From Siphonodentalium dalli (taxonomy: Eukaryota; Mollusca; Scaphopoda; Gadilida; Siphonodentaliidae), in NCBI GenBank assembly GCA_032622095.1, contig CP136064.1:40263912-40327911 (forward strand): a DNA stretch of 64,000 nt, in the 5' to 3' direction. How positions within the stretch are numbered: position 1 is the first letter of the stretch; the number at the start of each line of letters is the position of its first letter. The notes below the pieces were generated by a model. That model was not told the DNA's origin and ran no database searches. It saw only the letters and a list, made by a program, of their open reading frames with translations. Positions 48,601 to 50,663 of this stretch are shown in pieces. The translations under genes were made by a program, and so were the position numbers.

Positions 48601-50008
48601 ATTGATAATGTTACTTCATAGTAGGCGAAGGTCTCAGTTCGAGATTACATCATTCAAGTAACTTGTATGTATATGAGCCGATTTCATGATGAAAAATTTT
48701 TGACTACCGAGGGAAAATCTTATATTCGTAAGCCTTGCAAAGTGAATTTGGTTCACAAAAGTTGCCAAAATCATTTAACCCTTTCAGTGCTAAAGCATCA
48801 TTCATGAGTAGTTATCCCATAGGTTGTTTGTTGAACTTATTATCTAAACATTTCCCTCAATAAATAGAACACCTTCTGAACTTTTGTTTACCTGTTGTCT
48901 GCTTTTATCACTTTAACATCCCTCCAAATCAATAATAGACCATTCCGATGTACACTTTTTAACAGATTGGGAGAATCCATTTAGTATAGAAAGGATTAAA
49001 GACATATGATGGACTTGTTTCGGTTTCATGAAACTAATAAATTAGTATTCAGGCGCTATGTCAACTGGAGGAATGTAGCATTCTACTAACATCGCCGAAA
49101 ATCAACCATACCACTCCTGACTAGGTTGACTTCCTAGAACAAAATTGTCCGAAATATTGTCAATATTAATTCTTGATTTGGGATGCAACTGTTGGCATGA
49201 AATGATTTTGCCATCGAGAGTAACTGCATTTAATGAATATATAAGAATGACGATGTGTGTTGTCAATTTAGTTATAATATTTGTAACATTAACTACTTTG
49301 AGCAAGATTATTCTCCATTTCTATTTGATCACCCTACCGGAGTGTTTCACATCACATTAATATCGAGCTGGGACCTTCACCAGCTGTGAAATACTTTATG
49401 AAGGAACAGGTATTAACCCTTTCATGACTGGAGCTTCTTGCGAAAACCCTGTGCCAATGCATTCTCTTATATATGTGAGTCTCCCATAGGATGCCTCACA
49501 TTTTTAAGAGAATGCATTGGCCTAACAATAATTACCTTGCCCTTGTAAGCCAGTGCATTCTCTTATATATTTGAGGTTCCCTATCGGAGCCTCGAATATA
49601 TAAGAGTATGCACTGGCACATTATCTCTAATGATCCACCAGTGCAGCTCCCATCATGAAAGGGTTAACTAAGAAATGTATTATCTTATATATTATATTAT
49701 TATCATCTTATATTATAATATTATTTTTATGACAGTATAAGGTTCTCCATTAGATATTTCAAAAGTTCACTGGTTTTGAATTTGTGGAATATGGCGTAGA
49801 CTCTTTTGTATAAGAATAAATTGAACCAGTCTGGTATTCATACAGGGCCTGCCCATTTAATATGCATGGATAATTTGCTCTTCAGTCTACTTTGAAGTGG
49901 TTTAGTGTAAATCCAGACCTGTAGCCTTAAACCTTGTTTACTACATTTCAGGAAGAAGACTTGGGCAGTTATCTTCTCAGATTACTACGAGCCAACCTGG
50001 CCAGGTAG
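630..50008 (+). CDS. INTS11: Integrator complex subunit 11 (INTS11/CPSF3L), exons 2-18, 5' partial
   Basis: INTS11 is the metal-dependent RNA endonuclease of the nuclear Integrator complex. It cleaves snRNA 3' ends and promoter-proximal nascent transcripts, and works as a heterodimer with INTS9. Joining 17 exons (630-641, 1456-1541, 4563-4636, 5760-5871, 8603-8725, 9227-9325, 10310-10483, 13156-13275, 16021-16116, 17581-17703, 19390-19479, 23255-23417, 27229-27339, 28070-28134, 28857-28999, 47241-47370, 49952-50008) gives 592 codons without a break. Numbering from the G of GAGQ, I see MLDCGMHMG (21-29), HFHLDH (59-64), AGHVLGAAM (148-156), TGDYNM (169-174), ITESTYA with the catalytic Glu at 196 (the residue equivalent to human E203), [10 protein letters not shown] in exon 11, SFSAHAD (His 385) and LVHGEA (His 407). 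The human protein is 600 residues; adding about nine missing residues here gives about 601. The start codon (MPEI-type exon) is not in the window. Identity is essentially certain from the near-complete match to vertebrate INTS11. Confidence 0.97.
747..1215. repeat. 'GAGCTATTGCCATGG' family repeat, degenerate copy
   Basis: Begins with AGTTTGAGCTATTGCCATTGG and contains tandem 'GGCCACATCCCTCATCCGATCATCACCAAA'-type segments, as in the longer blocks at 11322 and 14233. It lies in intron 2. Confidence 0.7.
1456..1541 (+). CDS. INTS11: INTS11 exon 3 (MBL motif 1)
   Basis: Acceptor TTTATAG, donor GTGAGT, 86 nt entering with two bases of the split Asp codon and leaving in phase 0. It encodes [13 protein letters not shown] through [13 protein letters not shown], which carries the first metallo-beta-lactamase motif. 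The last base of the donor hexamer overlaps the TTAA of a mobile element starting at 1547. Confidence 0.97.
1547..1817. mobile_element. TTAA-CCCTTTCTATAC element (piggyBac-like MITE) at exon 3 donor
   Basis: Starts TTAACCCTTTCTATACTTAA and ends AAAGGGTTAA, with internal arms CAGGAAATGTTCAGAT and related inverted sequence. TTAA at both ends fits a piggyBac-type target site. It has no coding capacity. Its left TTAA overlaps the last base of the exon 3 donor hexamer. Confidence 0.75.
1922..2207. mobile_element. TTAA-CCCTTTCAGTGCC element with one hairpin module
   Basis: Bounded by TTAACCCTTTCAGTGCCAGG and CCTGGCACTCAAAGGGTTAA. The interior is A/T-homopolymer-rich followed by one copy of the 68-bp hairpin (2083-2155). 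Confidence 0.8.
2687..3135. mobile_element. GTGACCCGCC-ended element, nested, with two hairpin modules
   Basis: A 449-bp element with about 45-bp terminal inverted repeats (GTGACCCGCCATATCAAATC...). It is flanked by AAAT at 2683-2686 and 3136-3139, a likely 4-bp target duplication. It has split a TTAA-CCCTTTCTATAC element whose halves are at about 2661-2686 and 3136-3330. It carries two hairpin modules (2738-2806, 3018-3086) in opposite orientation. Confidence 0.85.
3136..3330. mobile_element. Right part of a split TTAA-CCCTTTCTATAC element
   Basis: Continues from AAATACTCATTGAC to the terminal TATAGTAAGGGTTAA. Together with 2661-2686 it reconstitutes a copy like that at 19108-19361, interrupted by the 449-bp element. 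Confidence 0.75.
4563..4636 (+). CDS. INTS11: INTS11 exon 4
   Basis: Acceptor ATTTCCAG, donor GTAAGT, 74 nt. It encodes [11 protein letters not shown] through LDCVII and ends with AG of the Ser codon preceding the HxHxDH motif. Phase and homology agree with the flanking exons. Confidence 0.96.
4741..5010. repeat. 'GAGGTCCCCAGAGGGTGAAT' foldback family, partial
   Basis: Contains the two inverted GTGAATTTAGT/ACTAAATTCACC arms around a GCTATCC...GGGCTATC centre, then the internal segment ending near CCAAATTGGCAGACGACACA. It is half of the full element seen at 44841-45300. Confidence 0.75.
5264..5445. repeat. 'AATAAACCACTTTATTATACC' interspersed repeat
   Basis: Shared with 15846-15996, 20293-20430 (reverse) and 58836-58990 (reverse). 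It ends GTAATTGTGGCTTGGAAGGG. No coding potential is seen; 5446-5759 is unique-looking intron. Confidence 0.65.
5760..5871 (+). CDS. INTS11: INTS11 exon 5 (HFHLDH metal site)
   Basis: Acceptor ATATTTCAG, donor GTAACT, 112 nt. It encodes (S)[16 protein letters not shown] through AICPILL, including the HxHxDH motif that binds the two catalytic zinc ions. Leaves in phase 0. Confidence 0.97.
5996..6775. repeat. 'TTTCCGGATGATAACTCAAG' interspersed repeat
   Basis: Starts near a CCCCCGAAAAATTTATTTTCGGGGG palindrome and contains two to three divergent units with TTTCCGGATGATA and GAGTTATGGGCTTTT, ending with the same tail as 1-340. Related blocks are at 21960, 40610 and 42660. Confidence 0.7.
6840..7810 (+). 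repeat. Segmental direct duplication in intron 5, about 0.4 kb, two copies
   Basis: Sequence at about 6840-7255 recurs, diverged, at about 7388-7800. Shared landmarks are CCTGAAGACA, TTTATCGAAGATAAACAA, AATGTCTTTG, AAAAGATAG and ATTGTAAAATCTGAGACC. Neither copy codes. 7811-8602 shows nothing further except a TTTTA run before exon 6. Confidence 0.75.
8603..8725 (+). CDS. INTS11: INTS11 exon 6; 3' end and donor triplicated
   Basis: Acceptor AATATAG, donor GTAAGT at 8726, 123 nt. It encodes [19 protein letters not shown] through VNLHQRVQ. This is two codons longer than the human segment, in the VERIGIGEK stretch. The last 55 nt plus the donor are repeated twice more downstream (see 8671-8865). 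The first donor is chosen because only it preserves the reading frame; read-through meets TAA at 8738-8740. Confidence 0.95.
8671..8865 (+). repeat. Triple 65-bp tandem copy of exon 6 end plus 5' splice site
   Basis: A 65-bp unit starting GATAAAAACG begins at 8671, 8736 and 8801. Each copy contains the last 55 nt of exon 6 and an intact CAG-GTAAGT donor (GT at 8726, 8791, 8856). The copies differ at only a few bases, so the duplication is young. Only the first donor yields in-frame INTS11; the second and third would include an in-frame TAA at 8738-8740. Confidence 0.95.
8872..9060. mobile_element. Left part of a TTAA-CCCTTTCATGACC element with one hairpin module
   Basis: Starts TTAACCCTTTCATGACCAG and includes a diverged hairpin (8916-8990) and a T-rich tract. 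The right end is absent; the sequence switches to the GAGGTCC family at about 9060, pointing to truncation or a nested insertion. Confidence 0.7.
9060..9194. repeat. 'GAGGTCCCCAGAGGGTGAAT' foldback end, adjacent to exon 7
   Basis: Inverted arms around a GCTACTAGTAGCCC centre, then the family terminus GGCACACTAAACTCAGGCTTG. Its end supplies sequence just upstream of the exon 7 acceptor. Confidence 0.75.
9227..9325 (+). CDS. INTS11: INTS11 exon 7 (GHVLGA motif)
   Basis: Acceptor TTATTTGCAG, donor GTAAGT, 99 nt, phase 0 to phase 0. It encodes [20 protein letters not shown] through SMVYT, with the metal-binding His of MBL motif 3. The 3' end of a foldback repeat (TIR ending AACTCAGGCTTG) lies only about 30 nt upstream. 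Confidence 0.97.
9669..9907. mobile_element. TTAA-CCCTTTCTATAC element, degenerate
   Basis: Starts TTAACCTTTACTAATTACTC, has the GGAAATGTTCAGATAATAAG arm and its inverse, and ends TTTAGTATAGAAAAGATTAA. No coding capacity. Confidence 0.75.
10310..10483 (+). CDS. INTS11: INTS11 exon 8 (GDYNM and ITESTYA)
   Basis: Acceptor TTTATTACAG, donor GTAAGA, 174 nt, the longest exon in the window. It encodes [19 protein letters not shown] through CVDKGGK. It carries MBL motif 4 (Asp of TGDYNM) and beta-CASP motif A (Glu of ESTYA), the residue whose mutation kills human INTS11 activity. Confidence 0.98.
11322..13145. repeat. Tandem dimeric satellite-like block, bounded by TAGCTCAACTT/AAGTTGAGCTA
   Basis: About eleven diverged units with spacing alternating near 154 and 165 bp. 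One half carries GGCCATCTTGGATTTCAAAA, the other GCCATCTTGGATTTTACTCT. Both share GATGGGAACGAGTCATTTTG and ATCATGAAATTTGTCATGG. The block opens with TTAGCTCAACTTTACTTTG and closes with CCAAGTTGAGCTACAGTGTC, which suggests that the array is carried within one inverted-ended mobile unit. It fills most of intron 8. Confidence 0.85.
13156..13275 (+). CDS. INTS11: INTS11 exon 9 (beta-CASP)
   Basis: Acceptor GTTTTACAG, donor GTTAGA, 120 nt, phase 0. It encodes [19 protein letters not shown] through [11 protein letters not shown]. The human sequence is YFSTGLTEK, so Thr is replaced by Leu next to the conserved GLTEK. It lies just downstream of the tandem repeat block ending near 13145. Confidence 0.97.
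13791..14031. mobile_element. TTAA-CCCTTTCTATAC element, reverse orientation
   Basis: Begins TTACCCATTTCTATACTAAAT and ends ATTTAGTACAGAAAGTGTTAA, with the TTATCTGAACATTTCC arm. One outer end has decayed from TTAACCC. Confidence 0.7.
14231..15725. repeat. Second tandem dimeric block, same family as 11322-13145
   Basis: Opens TTAGCTCAACTTACTTTGTAAG and closes AAGTTGAGCTACAGTGTCATTG. About nine units with the same alternation of the two half-unit types. It fills much of intron 9. The open frames on the minus strand inside it recur with each unit and are not genes. Confidence 0.85.
15846..15996. repeat. 'AATAAACCACTTTATTAT' repeat next to exon 10
   Basis: Matches 5264-5445 and includes a (GTT)n run and GTAATTGTGGCCTGGAAGAG. 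It ends about 25 nt before exon 10. Confidence 0.65.
16021..16116 (+). CDS. INTS11: INTS11 exon 10
   Basis: Acceptor AAATTTACAG, donor GTGAGC, 96 nt, phase 0. It encodes [18 protein letters not shown] through FEFKHIK, almost identical to the human segment. A repeat sharing the 'ATAAACCACTTTATTAT' family ends about 20 nt upstream. Confidence 0.97.
16538..16763. repeat. Double 'GAGGTCCCC' foldback element
   Basis: Bounded by CAAGCCTTGAAA and TATTTCAAGGCTTG. Two foldback units face each other, joined at GCTTACACCTCAGC, making a near-perfect long palindrome. Similar to 25771-26022. Confidence 0.8.
16764..17580. other. Intron 10 remainder, no gene seen
   Basis: Unremarkable AT-rich intron. 17060-17260 resembles the 'GGTCATGTACCGATTGGGCTG' type of interspersed repeat with a short CA run. 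I see no exon on either strand. Confidence 0.5.
17581..17703 (+). CDS. INTS11: INTS11 exon 11
   Basis: Acceptor TCCAATACAG, donor GTAATT, 123 nt, phase 0. It encodes [19 protein letters not shown] through APDEKNM and includes the conserved [10 protein letters not shown] loop of the beta-CASP domain. Confidence 0.97.
18632..19078. mobile_element. Full-length 'GAGGTCCCC' foldback element
   Basis: Ends AAGCCTGCAAATAGCGTGTC and GGCTATTATACGCTC are inverted. Each end carries a foldback unit, and the centre contains GGGTGAATGTCACCAACTTC. About 447 bp without coding potential. Confidence 0.75.
19108..19361. mobile_element. TTAA-CCCTTTCTATAC element, well preserved
   Basis: TTAACCCTTTCTATACTAAAT at the left, ATTTAGTAAAGAAAGGGTTAA at the right, and facing arms around TTCAGATAATAGGG. 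It serves as the intact reference for the split copies at 2661-3330 and 24171-25118. It ends 28 nt before exon 12. Confidence 0.8.
19390..19479 (+). CDS. INTS11: INTS11 exon 12
   Basis: Acceptor TGATTTCAG, donor GTAAGA, 90 nt, phase 0. It encodes [19 protein letters not shown] through EMDNKHI. A TTAA-ended element (19108-19361) stops 28 nt upstream of the exon. Confidence 0.97.
20293..20724. repeat. 'AATAAACCACTTTATTAT' repeat (reverse) split by a nested element
   Basis: 20293-20432 and 20688-20724 are the two parts of one copy in reverse orientation, interrupted by the TTAA-type element at 20433-20687. Confidence 0.65.
20433..20687. mobile_element. CACTTTGAGTGCC-ended element with one hairpin module
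   Basis: Left end AACACTTTGAGTGCCAGG (decayed from TTAACCCTTT), right end CCTGGCACTCAAAGGGTTAA. One hairpin copy lies at 20482-20550. It is inserted in another repeat, so the insertion is the younger event. Confidence 0.75.
20745..20888 (+). repeat. 36-bp minisatellite, four copies
   Basis: Unit beginning TTGATGGAGAGCGCTAACAA repeats four times with few changes. Because 36 is a multiple of three, it stays open and reads [10 protein letters not shown] repeats, but no splice or homology support for a protein is seen. Confidence 0.9.
20961..21341. mobile_element. hAT-like non-autonomous element, CAGGGGTGCCGGAAG ends
   Basis: Terminal inverted repeats CAGGGGTGCCGGAAG and CTTCCGGCGCCCCTG. GAAGAGAT flanks both sides (20953-20960, 21342-21349), an 8-bp target duplication as expected for hAT. 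Poly-G and poly-C runs lie just inside. No transposase remains in 381 bp. Confidence 0.88.
21548..21619. mobile_element. Solo right end of a TTAA-CCCTTTACCCAAC element
   Basis: Half hairpin CGACCTATGGTCGACTCGCA, then GGGCCCTTCTGTTGGG and AAAGGGTTAA. It matches the right end of 39821-40220. Confidence 0.7.
21960..22580. repeat. 'TTCCGGATGATAACT' tandem-type repeat
   Basis: Three diverged units with TTTCCGGATGATAACT, CAAGTTCGAATTTGGGTTCC and AGTTATGCCCCTTTTT, as in 42660-44260. It ends with GCCCAGCGTAGCTCTTGTTC. 22581-22931 is plain intron. Confidence 0.75.
22932..23240. mobile_element. TTAAAGGGG-ended foldback element upstream of exon 13
   Basis: Starts TTAAAGGGGGACTGTACAC and ends GTGTACAATACCCCTTTAA, with long inverted arms meeting around ACTCGAGTCATTAACTC. 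A second copy is at 39168-39482. It ends 14 nt before exon 13 and supplies most of its pyrimidine-rich upstream sequence. Confidence 0.82.
23255..23417 (+). CDS. INTS11: INTS11 exon 13 (beta-CASP motifs B and C)
   Basis: Acceptor TTATTTGCAG, donor GTAAGA, 163 nt, entering in phase 0 and leaving with one base of a Gly codon. It encodes [20 protein letters not shown] through KNKIEQEF. The His of SAHAD and the His of LVHGEA are the beta-CASP motif B and C residues. It is tightly bracketed by two foldback elements, ending 14 nt upstream and starting 8 nt downstream. Confidence 0.98.
23424..23640. mobile_element. TA-flanked perfect palindrome element downstream of exon 13
   Basis: TA-CAGTAATGTCCTAAATAATC... 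to ...GGCATTACTG-type end with TA; nearly the whole 213 bp is one palindrome centred near AGCTCTCAGTGAGAGCT. TA duplication fits a Tc1/mariner-type origin. It starts directly after the donor hexamer GTAAGA. Other copies: 35567, 48377, 50111. Confidence 0.85.
24171..25118. mobile_element. TTAA-CCCTTTCTATAC element split by a 665-bp insertion
   Basis: 24171-24405 and 25071-25118 are the two parts of one element (left TTAACCCTTTCTATAC; right TAATAGACAAATTCCATTAT to GGGAGAATCTC). The terminal TTAA on the right is lost. Confidence 0.75.
24406..25070. mobile_element. CTGTATACACC-ended element with TA target duplication
   Basis: Left CTGTATACACCAATCAGTAAG, right CTTACTGACAGGTGTATACAG, with TA at 24404-24405 and 25071-25072. 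Removing the element and one TA restores GAATAATAGAC as in intact copies. The AGTAAGCCCA motif also appears at 63347-63720. Confidence 0.83.
25119..25770. other. Intron 13 stretch, no gene seen
   Basis: Contains inverted CAATAACCCACACAC and GTGTTATTGGGGG motifs (25225-25335, 25640-25670), probably another decayed repeat. No exon-like stretch is found. Confidence 0.5.
25771..26022. mobile_element. Double 'GAGGTCCCC' foldback element
   Basis: Bounded by AAGCCTTGAAATAGTGTGTC and CACCCTATTTCAAGGCTT. Two foldback units form a long palindrome joined at TTACACTTCAGC. Nearly the same as 16538-16763. Confidence 0.85.
26559..27022. mobile_element. TTAA-CCCTTTACCCAAC element with two hairpin modules
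   Basis: Bounded by TTAACCCTTTACCCAACAG and TTGTTGGGTAAAGGGTTAA. Two hairpins (26585-26655, 26801-26869) face each other across an A-rich spacer. The longer arm with GGTCAATGAACCGGTTCC is on the right, so it is inverted relative to 39821-40220. Confidence 0.88.
27229..27339 (+). CDS. INTS11: INTS11 exon 14
   Basis: Acceptor CCCTTTACAG, donor GTGGGT, 111 nt. It encodes (G)[17 protein letters not shown] through LKRESALT plus one base. YMPANGET is strongly conserved in INTS11. Frame joins exons 13 and 15 through split Gly codons. Confidence 0.96.
27918..27996. mobile_element. Remnant hairpin half-module of the CATGACTGG class
   Basis: GGGAGACTCGCATATATAAG, ATTGGCACAGGG and a final CATGGGAGGGTTAA are the right end of an element like 46929-47193. 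It lies in intron 14; the remainder of 27340-28069 is plain. Confidence 0.65.
28070..28134 (+). CDS. INTS11: INTS11 exon 15
   Basis: Acceptor TTCTACAACAG, donor GTAAGT, 65 nt. It encodes (G)[31 protein letters not shown] matches the human KPRLLHGTLIMKD stretch. Leaves in phase 0. A long palindromic element starts 45 nt downstream. Confidence 0.95.
28179..28393. mobile_element. TTAA-CCCTTTCAGTGCC snapback element with a different core
   Basis: TTAACCCTTTCAGTGCCAAG at the left and its inverse at the right. The whole 215 bp is nearly one palindrome centred on AGAGCTCTTGGAGCTCT. The outer 45 bp match 50664-51041, but the hairpin module is replaced by an unrelated inverted core. Confidence 0.88.
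28857..28999 (+). CDS. INTS11: INTS11 exon 16 (C-terminal domain)
   Basis: Acceptor CCGCATTTCAG, donor GTGAGT, 143 nt. It encodes [19 protein letters not shown] through DKIFSIAK plus two bases of a Cys codon. [16 protein letters not shown] matches human QALKELGLAEHQLRFT. It belongs to the C-terminal part that pairs with INTS9. Followed by an 18.2-kb intron. Confidence 0.95.
29000..31362. other. Start of intron 16, no gene seen
   Basis: Mostly unique AT-rich intron. A (ATT)n run lies at 29890-29905. I see no coding exon on either strand before the lectin-type exon at 31363. Confidence 0.5.
31363..31583 (-). CDS. CTLD second-half terminal exon
   Basis: On the minus strand the acceptor CTTTTCCAG is followed by 221 nt that begin with two bases of a split codon and end at TAA (31365-31363). 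The product reads [13 protein letters not shown], then [16 protein letters not shown], and ends [18 protein letters not shown] Trp-rich YDG-P-W-WAP core and a final C...YKPIICQ are typical of the C-terminal half of C-type lectin domains. The usual EPN/QPD sugar-binding tripeptides are not seen, so calcium-dependent sugar binding is doubtful. Confidence 0.75.
31363..39012 (-). CDS. Probable PAN / C-type lectin-like domain gene nested in INTS11 intron 16
   Basis: Three minus-strand coding segments in the same order as a PAN-plus-CTLD protein lie inside the INTS11 intron: 39012-38656 (apple-like), 36107-35880 (CTLD first half) and 31583-31363 (CTLD second half with stop). The last two join exactly through a split Glu codon (G|AG). 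Such small secreted lectin-like proteins are common in molluscs and likely bind carbohydrate or other surface ligands outside the cell; the role is inferred. The 5' end and the join between the first two segments are uncertain, and other exons may be missing. Confidence 0.7.
32394..33072 (+). repeat. Ten-copy 66-68-bp satellite derived from a TTAA-CCCTTT element end
   Basis: Units start at about 32394, 32462, 32530, 32598, 32666, 32734, 32802, 32868, 32936 and 33002. Each carries AACCCTTTCTATACTAAAGC, ATTGATAAGTAGC and GTAAATGTTCAGATAATAAG, the first 68 bp of the element family. The last unit runs on into the rest of the element, ending near 33222 (GGGAGAATCCATTTAGTT). Confidence 0.93.
33073..33222. 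mobile_element. Body of the element that seeded the satellite
   Basis: Follows the last satellite unit with TTGTTGAACTTGTTATCTAA, AATAATAGACCATTCC and GGGAGAATCCATTTAG, the usual middle and right part of the family. The right terminal TTAA is not visible. Confidence 0.75.
33390..33646. repeat. 'GAGGTCCCC' foldback element, right half
   Basis: Internal GTTTCCCAGTTGACGTTAG segment, one partly deleted foldback unit, and the terminus CACACTATTTCAAGGCTTG. Abuts the next element at 33647. Confidence 0.7.
34255..34600 (+). repeat. 122-bp CpG-rich tandem repeat, about three copies
   Basis: GCGCATGCGCAGACGAGAT recurs at 34280, 34402 and 34524. Units share CGGAAACGGGTGGAGCTATC and ATCGGGTCGCCGAGCCCG. 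It is much richer in CpG than the surrounding DNA. Confidence 0.9.
34671..34716 (+). repeat. GT microsatellite
   Basis: An almost pure GT/TG run interrupted once by GG. Confidence 0.95.
35567..35755. mobile_element. TA-flanked palindrome element
   Basis: TA-CAGTAATGCCCTAAGTAATC to GCATTACTG-TA, with a shortened centre (GGAAAGCAAC). Same family as 23424-23640. It lies about 110 bp 3' of the first CTLD exon on the minus strand. Confidence 0.85.
35880..36107 (-). CDS. CTLD first-half exon
   Basis: Acceptor CTGTTTCAG, donor GTAATT, 228 nt, entering with two bases (AT) and leaving with one (G). It encodes [18 protein letters not shown], then [21 protein letters not shown] and ends IYTQTQD. The C-x-x-DGAHL-x-x-IES signature is characteristic of the first half of a C-type lectin-like domain. 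Its exit phase fits the exon at 31583. Confidence 0.8.
36108..38655. other. Intron of nested gene / intron 16, no further exon placed
   Basis: 36226-36640 is a partial copy of the foldback repeat at 62843-63328 (CCGAATTAACGCTCC... to GGTCGGATTGAGTACC). 36720-37310 is moderately CpG-containing with no recognised gene. 37311-38655 is AT-rich. Confidence 0.5.
38656..39012 (-). CDS. PAN/apple-like exon
   Basis: A 118-codon open stretch contains [19 protein letters not shown], then [21 protein letters not shown]. The spacing of Cys residues (C-x3-C-x-C-x3-C...C) and the RCEKAC/CKTVYYN pattern resemble PAN/apple domains. The first residues ([15 protein letters not shown]) could be a weak signal peptide, but the true start is unknown. 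The exon must end in phase 1 to join the CTLD exon; a GTACAA donor at codon S of YSTSTN would do so, but this is uncertain, and the segment may end elsewhere before the stop at 38656. Confidence 0.55.
   Translation of the reverse strand: MARIFSLYGNILLLWTCQFKTGSVMEVGLQAYHAIRINNIMRCEKACACERRCKTVYYNVRTHICHKMEETTTAGTATVWSAPRITEGERATLVSVKREHAMNLYSGTYSTSTNLGTF
39168..39482. mobile_element. Second TTAAAGGGG-type foldback element
   Basis: ACTGTACACTAAATCCGGCC at the left and GGCCGGATTTAGTGTACAGT at the right, with arms meeting around GACTGGAGTCATAAAT. Same family as the element upstream of exon 13. Confidence 0.8.
39821..40220. mobile_element. TTAA-CCCTTTACCCAAC element with two hairpin modules, 400 bp
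   Basis: Ends TTAACCCTTTACCCAACAAA and CTGTTGGGTAAAGGGTTAA. It has a CCGGCCAAAACCGGCC direct motif and hairpins at 39971-40042 and 40122-40192. Nearly identical in length and sequence to 61298-61697. Confidence 0.92.
40609..41120. repeat. 'GTTTACCCATACCATAG' interspersed repeat
   Basis: Starts with an inverted GTTTACCATAC pair, then GTCCGTCTGTCTGTCC, a degenerate GAGTTCGAATATGTGTTTGA segment and GTTATGGCCC. Related to the 42660 block but with its own ends. Confidence 0.6.
41911..42149. repeat. 'GAGGTCCCC' foldback element, internally deleted
   Basis: GCTTGAAAATAGTGTGTC at the left and its inverse near 42145. One inner foldback arm is missing. Confidence 0.7.
42660..44260. repeat. Tandem 'TTTCCGACCGATAACTCCAG' repeat, about nine units
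   Basis: Units of about 170 bp carry GATAACTCCAGTTTGGATTA, AACCAAAGTTGGTATGTG, CAAGTTCGAATATGGGTTCC and GAGTTACGGCCC. The open minus-strand frames here repeat with the unit and are not genes. Confidence 0.85.
44841..45300. mobile_element. Full-length 'GAGGTCCCC' element (reference copy)
   Basis: CAAGCCTGAGATTAGTGTGC to GCACACTAAACTCAGGCTTG, 460 bp. Each end has a foldback unit; the centre includes CAAATTGTGAATATTG and CAATTTGGGGATATAG. The best copy for defining the family. Confidence 0.85.
45301..46928. other. Intron 16 stretch, repeats only
   Basis: A CA run and poly-C run (45886-45894), paired GACATATATGTC palindromes at 45911-45967, and a segment around 46200-46790 with facing arms (ACAACATGGTGTC.. 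/ ..GTTGGATGCCATCTTGTC), likely another foldback. No gene seen. Confidence 0.5.
46929..47193. mobile_element. TTAA-CCCTTCAATGACT element with two hairpin modules
   Basis: Ends TTAACCCTTCAATGACTATG and CATCATGAAAGGGTTAA. The hairpins have the same stem (CTCTTATATATGCGAG) but a different tip (TTTCCAACATGGAGC). It ends 47 nt before exon 17. Confidence 0.87.
47241..47370 (+). CDS. INTS11: INTS11 exon 17 (C-terminal domain)
   Basis: Acceptor TTTTTTATAG, donor GTATGA, 130 nt. It encodes (C)[17 protein letters not shown] through [11 protein letters not shown]. Conservation is weak here, as in other INTS11 C-termini, but VSW-Q matches human VSWTYQ and phases on both sides agree. Two foldback elements flank it: 46929-47193 upstream and a hAT-like element at 47464. 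Confidence 0.9.
47464..48156. mobile_element. hAT-like non-autonomous element in intron 17
   Basis: Left TGGGGATGCAGACCAGAC, right GTTGGGTCTGCATTCCTG (inverted). GTGAAGAC flanks both sides (47456-47463, 48157-48164), an 8-bp duplication. Subterminal GGTCCGGTCC and GGACCGGTCC motifs occur at both ends. The centre has three about 45-bp direct units with TATATCTCGATTCGCATCC. No transposase. Confidence 0.85.
48179..48330. repeat. 'GAGCTATTGCCATGG' family fragment
   Basis: TTTTAGCTCAACC, GTTGCCATGGGTTGG and GTCCATCAACAATGTC match the opening of the 11322 and 14231 blocks. Confidence 0.65.
48377..48593. mobile_element. TA-flanked palindrome element
   Basis: TA-CAGTAATGCCCTAAATAATC to GGGCATTACTG-TA; same palindrome as 23424, with a slightly altered centre (CCCACAAACACTGAG). 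Confidence 0.88.
48775..48999. mobile_element. TTAA-CCCTTTCAGTGCTAAAGC element
   Basis: TTAACCCTTTCAGTGCTAAAG to TTTAGTATAGAAAGGATTAA. Its left tip looks intermediate between the CAGTGCC and CTATACTAAA classes, but the body is the latter. Confidence 0.75.
49413..49668. mobile_element. TTAA-CCCTTTCATGACTGGAGC element with two hairpin modules
   Basis: TTAACCCTTTCATGACTGGAG to CATCATGAAAGGGTTAA, same class as 46929-47193, with two hairpins (49452-49525, 49549-49618) that have diverged stems. Confidence 0.87.
49952..50008 (+). CDS. INTS11: INTS11 exon 18 with stop codon
   Basis: Acceptor CTACATTTCAG, 57 nt ending in TAG at 50006-50008. It encodes [18 protein letters not shown]; human has DEELGSFLTSLLKKGLPQ at the same place. 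No clear AATAAA is seen in the following several hundred bases, so the transcript end is not placed. Confidence 0.93.
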   Translation, partial: EEDLGSYLLRLLRANLAR

Positions 50009-50110
50009 CACATAACCTACCATTTCATTTCGCCTCCAGATAACTCAAATCAGAACTAGTCCTCACACCTACCATTGAAACGTATGCCTCTGGCCGCACA
50101 GTTCAAATGG

Positions 50111-50292
50111 TACAGTAATGCCCTAAATAATCTACTCCTTAACCACAGCAGAATTATCGGTAACTTTTCAGGATTTAGTCGGAAATATGACATGTTGCCA
50201 TTCATCGGAAAGCTCTCAGTGAGAGCTTTCCGATGAATGGCAACAAGCCATATTTCCGACTAAATCCTGAAAAGTTATCCATTATTCTGCTC
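50111..50292. mobile_element. TA-flanked palindrome element, right end lost
   Basis: Starts TA-CAGTAATGCCCTAAATAATC about 100 nt after the INTS11 stop. The right arm breaks off after ATTATTCTGCTCTGAC. It probably lies in the 3' untranslated region. Confidence 0.8.
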
Positions 50293-50663
50293 TGACTAGG
50301 TTTGGTCCTAGGATAGAATTATCTGAATCGGATTCATCTTTGATCTCCTGTGCTAATTGTGAATTTTTCTATGAAGAATCCATCAGCCAGACAAGGAGGA
50401 GACCAGTGTGAATCATATTGTCAGGGACCAGCCAAGAGGACAACTCGGGAGACATCTTCTCTCTAAAGTGTGCCAGACAAAGAGGAAACCCAGCCCTGTT
50501 AATTAGCAAAAATTTACCCGGGCTAAATCATTGTCTAGGCCAGATAAATTTCCGTGGCTAAAAACCTAGGTTCCACATAGTTGCATGCTCTACACTTACA
50601 TGTTAACTTCAGTTTACAATTAGAACCACCCCATTATCATGGCAGACCTTGGTTGGGTCTGGC